From contig BRXU01000037.1 in assembly GCA_030267565.1 (NCBI GenBank), positions 903,001 to 967,000 on the forward strand: DNA of 64,000 nucleotides. Direction: 5' to 3'. Made by a program: the position numbers and the translations under genes. Positions 40,968-49,629 of the stretch are shown piece by piece. Source of the stretch: Pleodorina starrii. Lineage: Eukaryota; Chlorophyta; Chlorophyceae; Chlamydomonadales; Volvocaceae. Every line of letters begins with the position of its first letter. Position 1 is the first letter of the stretch. The notes beneath the pieces were generated by a model. It saw nothing but the letters and a program-made list of their open reading frames with translations, was not told the origin of the DNA and searched no databases.

Positions 40968-42310
40968 TCACACCGCCGGGCTGTCTGCCGGGTTTCGCAT
41001 GGGCGCCGATGCTGCTACGGCCAGGCGGCTTGAGTGACATTGGCTGTTCTTCTATTGGACTGGCTCGTAGACGTAACGATTGTCTTTGCACGGCGTCTGC
41101 TGCTGGCGTCAAGTGCGTGAGGCTTTCTTGCGGCTTCGTCAATGCCGGCACAGGCGGGGTGCTTTCTTCCGATGTCTGGGCGCCTGTTATTGTTCCATCC
41201 TTCTGAGATGTGCGAGCTCTGTGCGTTAGCGGCTGTAACGACGCCGCAAGCTTCACCAGACGCTGCGCCTCAGACACACAGGCTTCTGACTGCCAAAGCA
41301 GGGCGGCCTCGCCTGCCCAAGGCGCAGCCTCCAAGGCGCAACGCCTCTCTGTTGATCAGCAGGAAGTCCTTCTTCTGTTGAGGCGTCTGGCCTGGCCGCA
41401 CGGTGTCGACAATGTCCCTCGCCTGCAGCGCCTTAAATCTGTGCCTGGGCTTGCAGCGCAGCGGAAACTGCTGCGAACATACGCCTGTAGGCAGTGGCAG
41501 TCAGAAATGCATGCCGCTCAAAGCCCCGCGTTCGGCGAAGGAGCCCGATCGACCCTTTGTATAGTCTCTTTATTCAGAGCTGGAATCCCCTAGGAAGTGC
41601 CTGAGAGTTAGGGCACACTATTAGTGGCTGAGTGGTTACCTGATCGATCCCGCCCCTCGCGGAGGGCTGGGTGACCAGTGAAGGCCCGGGTGTGAGGATG
41701 TGATGTTGACGTAATTATGACAGAGCGAAGCGGTCGGAGCTCCAAGTCTGGTTCTGTGCGACTGTCGTACAATCGTAATCGAGTGGCGAGACTACTGCGC
41801 TTCAGCTCTCTCGTTACAGGCATTCTGCCTTTCACTCAGTAGAGCTTCAGCTTTTCATAGCTGTTAGTTCCCCGCCCGCCTCCCTCGACTGACTCGACAC
41901 CACGCCCATCTGTCCTCTCCCGCGCTCAGACGCCTCCATTATTATTACTGTTTTATTATGTACGACCACGGGGATGTGCGACCATGAGGACCCATCTTTG
42001 GCGACGGTCCCCGGCCACCCACAACAAGGCGTGCAAGCAGACTTGGTAGCAATTCGCTGGATGCGACTGGAGAACGTCCCCCACGCATTGGCGCGTGGCG
42101 CTTTATGGCGGCTTGACAACGTGTCAGAGGTGCACTGATCTTGCCAGCTCGCGCTCAGGCATGTCCGTCAGGCAGGCATAATTGGTGGCACGCACATTAA
42201 TTACGCAGAGGCTTGCTTAGGGTTTCACAGCTCCGCCCGCTGAACACTTCCAAACAAATATTAATCTCTATCAGTCCCATAGTCCTCATTCCAGGCATGT
42301 CCGTCAGTGG
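40968..42310. other. unassigned; possibly part of the GIY-YIG element
   Basis: The first part (to about 41,334) may be an N-terminal extension of the broken GIY-YIG protein in another frame. From about 41,600 I see nothing. ATGTCCGTCAGGC-like words occur at about 42,158 and 42,296. Confidence 0.35.
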
Positions 42311-42485
42311 TGTCGGTACATTTCCGGGACAAATGCCCGGTGAGGGCGCGGAGAGACGTTGGGAAGGACCCTCGAGCGTATCTGGACGTATCCCCATCTT
42401 ATGGGAGATATTCCGGTCGTACTGCTCGTCCAATCGAGCTGCTACCTAGGCGCGAGCGCTTCCTGCTGGAAGCGCTTCGCTTGGT
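42311..42485 (+). repeat. short dispersed repeat, copy A
   Basis: TGTCGGTACATTTCCGGGAC through GCTTCGCTTGGT is almost identical to copy C at 52789 and is inverted in copy B at 42787. It contains CTTATGGGAGATATTCCGG and a short inverted word (AGCGCTTCC/GGAAGCGCT). It encodes nothing evident. Confidence 0.85.
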
Positions 42486-42786
42486 CATTGTGATGCCTAA
42501 GGATATATGATACTGTAACACACAATCAGATCCCCAGCAGCGACTCTCGCTGTGGCATTAGCCCAAGCCGCCACAATGGTGTCTCAAATGCACTAGCGCG
42601 GCGCCGGCCGGGCCTGATCAACCTGGCTGGCTGCCTTATCGCTTGTGCATCATAGTAGTTAGCTCAGCAGCACTACTGTCGCTCGCGCGCGCGTAGGCGC
42701 CGAGCTCGGACCTCACGCTAGGAAGAAGGAACGCGGCCTCGCCCCAGCGGTCAGCAGGCCTCGGGGCCAGTACTGGATGCAGTGAG

Positions 42787-42955
42787 CCCGGCTGCAGTCC
42801 AGCTGCTGTCGCGCACGCCCCGCGCGAGCACACACCAAGCGAAGCGCTTCCAGCAGGAAGCGCTCGCGCCTAGGTAGAAGCTCGATTGGACGAGCAGTAC
42901 GACCGGAATATCTCCCATAAGATGGAGATACCTCCCATAAGATGGAGATACGGTT
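42787..42955 (-). repeat. short dispersed repeat, copy B (inverted)
   Basis: This is the reverse complement of copy C from CCCGGCTGCAG to the ATAAGATGGAGATA region. A 20-bp duplication of CCTCCCATAAGATGGAGATA is present near its end. It lacks the TGTCGGTAC terminus. Confidence 0.85.
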
Positions 42956-42961
42956 TTCAAG

Positions 42962-43258
42962 TCGAAGGTGGAGAATTATCTCGTCACCGCGCTGGGGCCA
43001 CGGTCTAGTGCTCGATACAAGCACGCTGATTACAAGCACGTCGTCACCGTGCTCGTCAGCATGTTCCTTAAGGCGGACAGCCCGCCCCGGCGTACATATA
43101 CACAGCAGCGCATCGGCGAGCTGCTCGACGATCATTTCGCCGAGTACACGGCCGCTGGCGGGGATGCGGCGCTCTACCGCGGTCAGGCAGCGCCGCGGGA
43201 GGGCGCGCAACTTCGTCGACTTCTGGCTCGCCCACTCGGGGAACGGCCCAGTCATACA
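42962..43258 (+). pseudogene. unrecognised coding fragment with a frameshift
   Basis: Coding-like sequence begins right after copy B: VENYLVTALGPRSSARYKHA, TVLVSMFLKADSP, IGELLDDHFAEYTAAGGDAALYR. It continues, after a one-base change near 43,190, as ARNFVDFWLAHSGNG in another frame. The codon usage and helical pattern look genuine. I do not recognise the family; it may be from a transposase or a captured gene. Confidence 0.4.
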
Positions 43259-43680
43259 GCACTATCCGGGTCATGAACCCGTTCATGAACCCAGTCATGC
43301 GGCCAGTCATGAAGTGCCTGCAGTCATGAAGTGCTAGTCATAGATGTGTTCATGTTGTGCACTGGTCATGTTGGGCAGTCATGCCCCGGGTCATGAGATG
43401 GGTCATGCATTGCACCATGGGCTGCATAAGATGACTGGAAATGGTCATGGAAAACAACATTCATGACCACATTCATGACCACAGTCATGACCCAATTTCA
43501 TGACTGGCTGGACTCAATTTATGACTGGCAGGTGCCTACATGACGGTTTCCAGATATGTTGCGCACTGTGGTTGGTCATGTTCCGCAGATAGTTTTTCAT
43601 GAATTCGGCCATGACTGGTCATGATCTGCATCATCATACGCACATGACCATGGACTGTCATATTACGCTTACAGTACATA
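43259..43680. repeat. region dense in CATGAC/GTCATG words
   Basis: The words CATGAC and GTCATG (and the palindrome TCATGA) occur every 10-25 bases in irregular spacing and both orientations. No coding sequence fits it. It merges into the regular 55-bp array that follows. Confidence 0.75.
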
Positions 43681-43910
43681 CATGACTGCCGTACAGTCCA
43701 ACATGACCAGAACCGGTCATTGTGCGTGTGCACCCCATGACTGCCGTACGTTCCAACATGACCAGAACCGGTCATTGTGTGCGTGCACTACGTGACTGCC
43801 GTACAGTCCAACATGACCAGAACCGGTCATTGTGCACGTGCGCCCCATGACTGCCGTACGTTCCAACATGACCAGAACCGGTCATTGCACGCGTGCACTC
43901 CATGACTACC
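43681..43910 (+). repeat. 55-bp tandem satellite, four units
   Basis: CATGACTGCCGTAC (CGTGACTGCC in one) starts at 43681, 43736, 43791 and 43846, exactly 55 bp apart. A partial fifth unit begins at 43901. Each unit has CCAACATGACCAGAACCGG followed by TCATTGTG. The array ends about 12 bases before telomere-like sequence. Confidence 0.93.
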
Positions 43911-43922
43911 GGGCGAGTAATA

Positions 43923-43940
43923 CCCTAAAACCCTAAACCC
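43923..43940. repeat. short telomere-like stretch
   Basis: CCCTAAAACCCTAAACCC directly follows the satellite, which gives the arrangement of a subtelomere-telomere junction in miniature. Confidence 0.75.
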
Positions 43941-43982
43941 TATAACATGAATCTACACATTGCACTCTGGCCCGGCCCCGTT

Positions 43983-44135
43983 TTATTTTCCGGCCTCTCT
44001 CCCCCCCGCCGCCATCAGCACCGCTGCTGCCTGCACCACCTCCTTTGCCTTTGCCATCTGCTTCTTGTTATTAGCGGCGGCCCTGGCAAGGTCCTCCAGC
44101 TCCTCCAGCTCCGGGTCGAAGTCGCCATTCCGTTT
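43983..44135 (-). CDS. possible terminal exon of an unrecognised minus-strand gene
   Basis: Fifty codons and a TAA stop are open, preceded by an acceptor-like GTGTTACAG. The peptide is acidic and helical (FDPELEELEDLARAAANNKK, MAKAKEVVQAAAVLM) and looks like a genuine protein C-terminus. No upstream exon could be assigned, because the plus-strand gypsy gag begins just beyond. It may be what remains of a gene or another mobile element. Confidence 0.35.
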   Translation of the reverse strand, partial: KRNGDFDPELEELEDLARAAANNKKQMAKAKEVVQAAAVLMAAGGREAGK

Positions 44136-44250
44136 CTGTAACACATCGGTCAACAAAAGTGTTGCTTAGCACAACTCCTTACAACCAAAAAGCCGTTTTG
44201 ATTGACTAAACAATTCTCACCAAGGGGGAAGCCTGCAGGCATGCACGGGT

Positions 44251-45404
44251 GTGTACGGCCATCTCACCGGGCTTCACCTGCTGGCTGGCCGGCTTGCCAG
44301 CGGAGGTTGGCTGGCCTTCTTCGTCTGCAACTGTGTCATGGTGATGCCCAGCCAGTCCAGCGTGGACTGGCAGATCTTGACGTCTGCAAACGTGCTACAG
44401 ATCACGGCTGGCAGCGGCGCCGTTATCGAGCAGGAGTATGACGCGTACGTGTACCCGGTCGGAGTGGACCCAAACACCGCCGTCACCGAGTTCACCAGCC
44501 GGTTTTCGCTGCTGCCCGCTGAGACGTACGCCGAGCCAAGGAAGGCGCAATGGTTCCTGCGTGCCGCCATCCGCGCTCTCGCCGGCTACAAGCAAGCAGC
44601 TGAAGGAAGCCGTCATGCGCCTCCGGACCGAAGACAAGTTCCACCTGCTCACGCTTCGGCAGGCGGCCAATATCATCGGCGCCATGGTGGGGGGATTGGG
44701 GCTCTCCGGCCTGCAGCAGCGGCCTCCACACACGCTTAAGGAGGATGACGACGGCGTCGGCGGCGGCAGCGGCGGGGGCACAGGAGGCGGCGGCGGTGCC
44801 ACAGTCGGCGATGGCTCCAGCGGCAACAGCAGCGTCGGCAACGGCAATGGGACAGGCGCCGTCCGGCAACAGGTCCAAGGGCAACGCCGCCGGCGCCGAG
44901 GCCGACCAGGTCACAATGGCGGCGGCCGCGGCGGCAGACCGGATCTGCCCTGAAGGACGCTGGGTAGCACACCAGGACAAAACCTGCCGCCTGCACCCCT
45001 TCCTGGGCAGCAACCACAAGCAGCCACACTGCAGGGGGTCCAAGCGGCGCATAGTGACAGATCCGGCGGGGCTGCTGGCGGAGATGCAGGTGAAGGTGCA
45101 CGAGGCGCGGCAAGGGCGGGGGCTGCCGGCGGATTTGACGGACAAGTCTGTGCCAGCTTTGGCTTTGGCGCCTAGCGTCTCGCAGCGCCAGGTCGACCGC
45201 ATGGACGCGCAGCTTCAGCAGCTCCAGCCGCTGCTGGCGGCGCAGCGCATCCCGTCGTCTGCTGTCTCGGAGGCAGCGGCCCCGCTGCCGGTACAGATGC
45301 TCGCATGGCGGCAGCAAGCCGCGCAGGCACCACCGCCCCCACCACAGTCGGTGGCCCCCTCGGCAGTATCCTACCACCGGCACCCGGCCACGCCCCAGCT
45401 GTAG
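44251..45404 (+). pseudogene. gypsy gag (third family), frameshifted
   Basis: The start region (VDWQILTSANVLQITAG, VYPVGVDPN, FTSRFSLLPAETYAEPRKAQ, FLRAAIRALAGYKQ) has the look of a gag core. It passes by frame changes near 44,590 and 44,760 into LKEAVMRLRTEDKFHLLTLR, then a Gly/Ala-rich linker and a Cys/His-containing segment (ICPEGRWVAHQDKTC ... HCRGSKRR) that may be a zinc knuckle. A TAG at 45402-45404 interrupts an otherwise continuing frame. The exact start is uncertain, and the two frame changes may be decay or sequencing errors in G- and C-rich runs. Confidence 0.65.
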
Positions 45405-46458
45405 CACCCGCCTGCGTCGTACGCGGCCCCCGCTGCGCCACCGCCGCCGCCACCCTGGCCGGCAGCGGTGGCGATGCCTGCCGCCATGCCGGGCCCGTAC
45501 GATGCAGCGCCCCTCCCTTCCATAGCGCTGCCCTTCGGGACCTACACCGTCTGCCCGGTCGGCGCGACGGTGGCAGAGCGCATGCCGCCGGGCTTCCAGC
45601 AGCAGAACGGCCATGCACCTGTCAAGGCTCCGGAGAAAGGCCCACGGTCGGCCGCCGCGTCCGGCTCTTACGATGACACCGCCGTCGCCGTGTTGCCTGG
45701 CCCGCTGACCCAGGCCATACAGCTACTGGACAGCGTACAAAACTGCCTGGCCCAAATGCAGTCGTCAGCCTCGGCCGCGGCAAAGCAAGCGCCGCCGCCA
45801 CTGGCGGCAGCGCAGGCAGCACCGCCGGCCGCCGCGCTGGCGTCGCCTGCAGCCGCACTGCCGCCGTCGCCATCGGCGTCGGCGCTGGTGGCGCTCGCGA
45901 CGCCGGCAGCCGCACTGGCGATGACGGACGCCTCGCTTCACCCGGCCACCACGGCCCTGTCGGACCACGACGACCACGGCGACCGGCCGCTGCCGTACCT
46001 GCAGCAAACCTGGCCGGCAGAGAGCCTGCTGGTGGGCGGCGAGTTGGTGCTGGTCGACACCGGCAGTGCCATCATCATAGTCGCGCAGCGCTTGGCGGAT
46101 CGGCTGCAGCTGCGGTGCCAGCCACGGGGCGAGGTGTGCGGGGGCCTGACGCTCACGTTCGGTGCCGGTGCGGGTCAGGGCAACACCATCTGGCTGCCGG
46201 CCATGCTGGCAGCGGACTCCGGCGCCGAGGCCTATGCTGCTGGGCATGCGCGCACTGCAGCCGCTTCAGTCCCGACTCGACCTGCGTGAGGGCCGGGAGA
46301 AACTTGAGATGTGGCCGCCGGGACACGGATACCTTGGCATTCCCATCATCATCCGCTGGCCGTCCCTGGGCGGCGGTGGCGCAGCACTAGCCGCGAGCAC
46401 AGCGGCGCCCGCACTTCCACAGCCGCCCCCTCTCGCGGGGGGCGGCGGTTCCTTATGA
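45405..46458 (+). pseudogene. gypsy protease region, frameshifted
   Basis: After a Pro/Ala-rich stretch the sequence GGELVLVDTGSAIIIV (about 46040-46080) carries the Asp-Thr-Gly of a retroviral-type aspartic protease. The frame changes near 46,215; the second part (ALQPLQSRLDLREGREKLEM, YLGIPIII) looks like the end of the protease fold. It processes the polyprotein in active elements. This copy is not translatable as one protein. Confidence 0.7.
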
Positions 46459-48182
46459 GTGCCGCCGAGGCGGCGGGGATGCGGGACCCCGCCGCCTGGA
46501 TGCCTGGGCTGTTGGACAGCGACAGCGACAGCGAGTATGACGACGGGCTGCTACAGCAGGCAGACTTCACGCCGGAGGGGAAGCGCATGCTCCCACCAGA
46601 GGCGAAATACGAGGTCACGCCAGGCAAGTGGCTTCTGTGCCAGCGCAGCAAGATGACTCCGGAGCTGAAGCGGCGGTTCCTGGACCTGGTGGGTCGCAAC
46701 GACGACATCTTCGCGCGCAGCATGCGGGATCTGGGCGAGTACCGCGGCGACGTAGGGCCTGCCCGCATCGAGCTCCTTCGCCATGAACTCCACCCTGCCG
46801 CCCAAGCGTGCGGCGGACGGCACCTGGACGCAGCGGCGGTTTTGCCAGGACGCGCGCGAGCTCAACGCCGCCACGCTGCCTGACCTACACCTGTCGCCGC
46901 TGCCAGAGCAGCTTTTCCAGCAAGTGGGCGATGCTACGTGGCTGACCAAGATGGACTGCCGGGCCGCCTTCCTGCAGATCCCGCTGGCGCCCGAGCACCG
47001 GGAGCACACTAGCTTCTGGTGGCGCCGGCGGCTGATGCAGTACAAGCGCCTGGTGTACGGCCTGCGGAATGCCACCGCCCACTTCCAGCGCGTCATGGAC
47101 CACGCCATCCGCAAGCACGGCATGGAGGAGTTCGTCGTCTGCTATGTGGACGATTTGCTTGTCTACAGCCGTACGGCGGAGCAGCACCTTGAGCACCTGG
47201 CTCGCGTTTTCTCCATGCTGCGGGAGATTGGAATCCGGCTCCAACCGGAGAAGACGCTGGTGGGCGGTGACGCGGTGGAGTTCCTGGGCTTCATGGCGTC
47301 GGCGCAGGGCCTGTCGCCGACGCGCGCCAAGGTGGAGGCGCTGCTGGCGCTGGAGCCGCCGAACTCGTCGGCGGCTGTACGGCGGCTGCTGGGCATGTTC
47401 TCGTATTACCGGGGGCTTGTTCCGCACTTCGCTGACATCACCGCGCCACTCAACCCGTTGACTAGCACCAAGTACGTGTGGCAGCCCAGCTCGTGGGGGC
47501 CGGAGCAACAGGCAGCGCTGGATGAACTCAAGCGGATATACACCCAGATGGACGGGCCGGTGTTGCGGCGGGTCCAGCCGGACCGGCCGCTCATCCTGCA
47601 TACGGACTCTCGGGCGTGGGCATCAGCGGCATCCTCGGGCAGTTGGACGACAGTGGGCAGGAGTACCTGTGCGCGGCAGTGTCAAGATCGCTCAACGTGC
47701 ACGAACGTAGGTACGACAGCTACAAGGGCGAGCTGCTGGCGGTGGTGTGGGCGTGCAAGATGTTCTACCCTTACCTAGCGGCCCGCCACTTCACCGTCGT
47801 CACGGACCACGCGCCGTTGTTGTGGCTCATGTCGCAGCAAGACGGCTTGCCGGCGCAGTATGCCCGGTGGGCCTTGCAGCTGCAGGCGTTTGCCTTCGAC
47901 GTGGCGCACCGGCCCGGCAAGCTGCACCAACACGCCGACGCCCTCAGCCGCCACCCGCTCACGTCTGCACACGACGGCACAGGCGCACGCGTCGACGAGG
48001 AGGGCGACCCGCTGCGCCCGCCACCCGTGCTCGTCCAGTACCCGGGCGAAAGCTGGCCGTTGTACGCATACTCGCGTGCGCCGGAAGGCGCGCAGGCGCC
48101 GGCAGCGGTCGTCACTCACTTGATTGGCAGCCGTAGCCAGGTGCTCAGCGGCCCTCGCCCGGCGTTTTTCGGTGCAGCATGA
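46459..48182 (+). pseudogene. gypsy reverse transcriptase and RNase H, frameshifted
   Basis: An N-terminal linker (YEVTPGKWLLCQRSKM, FLDLVGRNDDIFA) leads to a break near 46,760 where the first RT strands seem deleted. RT continues in another frame with QDARELNAATLPD, LTKMDCRAAFLQIPLA, LVYGLRNATAHFQRVMD and the catalytic YVDD (about 47,145). A one-base change near 47,610 separates it from RNase H (GISGILGQL, YKGELLAVVWAC, VTDHAPLLWLM, HRPGKLHQHADALSRHP). The RNase H frame ends at TGA 48180-48182, and coding continues in another frame with the methyltransferase-like region. Confidence 0.85.
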
Positions 48183-48183
48183 C

Positions 48184-49620
48184 CTGGAGGATCCGGCCAC
48201 CAGCCTGGCCGCCGCCCCTGAGGCAGTCGGGCCGCTTGCCGGTCTGACACACCTCGCTGGCCCAGTGCCCGCTGCACGCGCCGCATATTTTTGCGTACAC
48301 GCGGTCTGCGCTGTGGTCAGTGTGGGGCTGCCGGTCATGGCGGCGTCGGAGCTGGAGATCGACGACGAGCTGGAGGCCTTGGCGGCGGGACAGCCCGCCG
48401 CCGCGGAGCTGGAGGCCTTGGCGGCGGGGCAACCTGCCGCCGGGGTGTCGGCGCCTGGCAGCCCCTCGGGGCCGCCGGTCGCCGGCGACACTACATTGCA
48501 CATTGCCGTTGCGCTCGTTCGCGACGAAGCCGCCGCACTACGCCGGCTGCGCGCGGTTCCGGCGCTTGCACTGCGCCTCCGCGCAGGAACGGGGGAGATT
48601 CTCGGAGTCAATACAGCACTTGTTCAACACGTCCTCTTTCCGGCAGCATTAGGAGGCACTGGGGTTACTATTCTGGAGCTGCCGGGTGGCCTAGCTTCTG
48701 GCCTGCTCGCGTGCCTGGGTTTGGGTTTTCAGATACAGCGCTACGTGCACTTGTCATGCGACGCCCGCGAGCGGCGCGCGGTGGCACAACTTGTGCCAGT
48801 TTGGGGGATGCATTACGATGGGCAGCTTTCAGCAGGGGCTTGGGATTCGGGGCTAGTCCCGGAGTTTAGCACGCCCACGGAGCTTCTTCACTGGGGAGCG
48901 TCAGCAGCAGCCGTCGAGGCAATGGGCTTGGGGGACACGTCTGTGTGTTTAATAGTAGGCAGCTGGGGGGGATCCACGTCCTGGGATACGCAGCACGTAG
49001 TTAGTTTCTTGGGGGGATTGCAGCACTATCGCAGAGAGCGGCGTCTACCGCCGCCGGCCTTCCTTCTTGAGGGCACTGACATTAGCATCGACACGGCGCG
49101 GGAGGCGGGTTGGCCCCTGGGCTTGCTTGCCGTCGCCTCTCGACGCCGCCGTCACTGGCGCGGCAGTTCACCGCTTGAGCTGCCTTTACACTAACCTCGC
49201 CAACGCGGTGCACTTGCAGCACTGCCTCGCTCAGCTGCGGCCACCAGAGGGCCGCAGCCTGGCCGCGCTGCTGCCGTCCGGGCATAGCCCGGCGGCGGCG
49301 TGCACGGTCATGGCCCCGCCTTACGCGGCGCTCGACATTCCGGGCCGGCCATGGGTGGCGTTACCGCCGCCCTCGGTCTCGGACGCGCCGCTACGGGCGG
49401 GGCCCAACCGCACTCCCAGCCGGGTCACTGTGGCCGCCTACTCGGCGGCGGCTGGCTTTTGGCTGCGCCCGTCGCGGTACACAAAGCTGGAGCTGCTGGA
49501 GACGTCATCCCCGCCGCCGGTCTTCCAGTTCGCTCTCTCCTTCTGCATGGCGCTGCACCGCGCGTTCGTCACGCCGCACGACATGCAGTATCCTGCGGCA
49601 CGGCACCTCGTGGCCTCACC
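48184..49620 (+). pseudogene. cytosine-C5-methyltransferase-like domain inside the gypsy polyprotein
   Basis: A linker with a 39-bp tandem duplication (ELEALAAGQPAA twice, 48350-48440) precedes a domain whose landmarks match C5-DNA methyltransferases. Motif I is ILELPGGLASGL (about 48,670-48,705) with RYVHLSCDARERRAVA after it. CLIVGSWGGSTSW (48,950-48,985) stands where GWPCQGxS (motif IV, catalytic Cys) is expected. PPPAFLLEGTD (49,050-49,080) stands where the ENV motif is expected. After a frame change near 49,170, CLYTNLANAVHLQ, SLAALLPSGHSP and LDIPGRPWVALPP resemble the target-recognition and C-terminal parts of such enzymes in other retroelements as I remember them. With PCQ replaced by GGS the domain should not methylate. 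It could be a decayed gene or a binding-only derivative. The assignment rests on motif order alone and needs a profile search. Confidence 0.6.
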
Positions 49621-49629
49621 GCAGGGGGG

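Noticed and set aside
44736..45614. Long minus-strand Arg-rich frame opposite gag of the third gypsy
   Set aside because: The composition is that of the reverse complement of Gly/Ala/Pro codons, with no domain. The plus strand carries the retroelement proteins in order.
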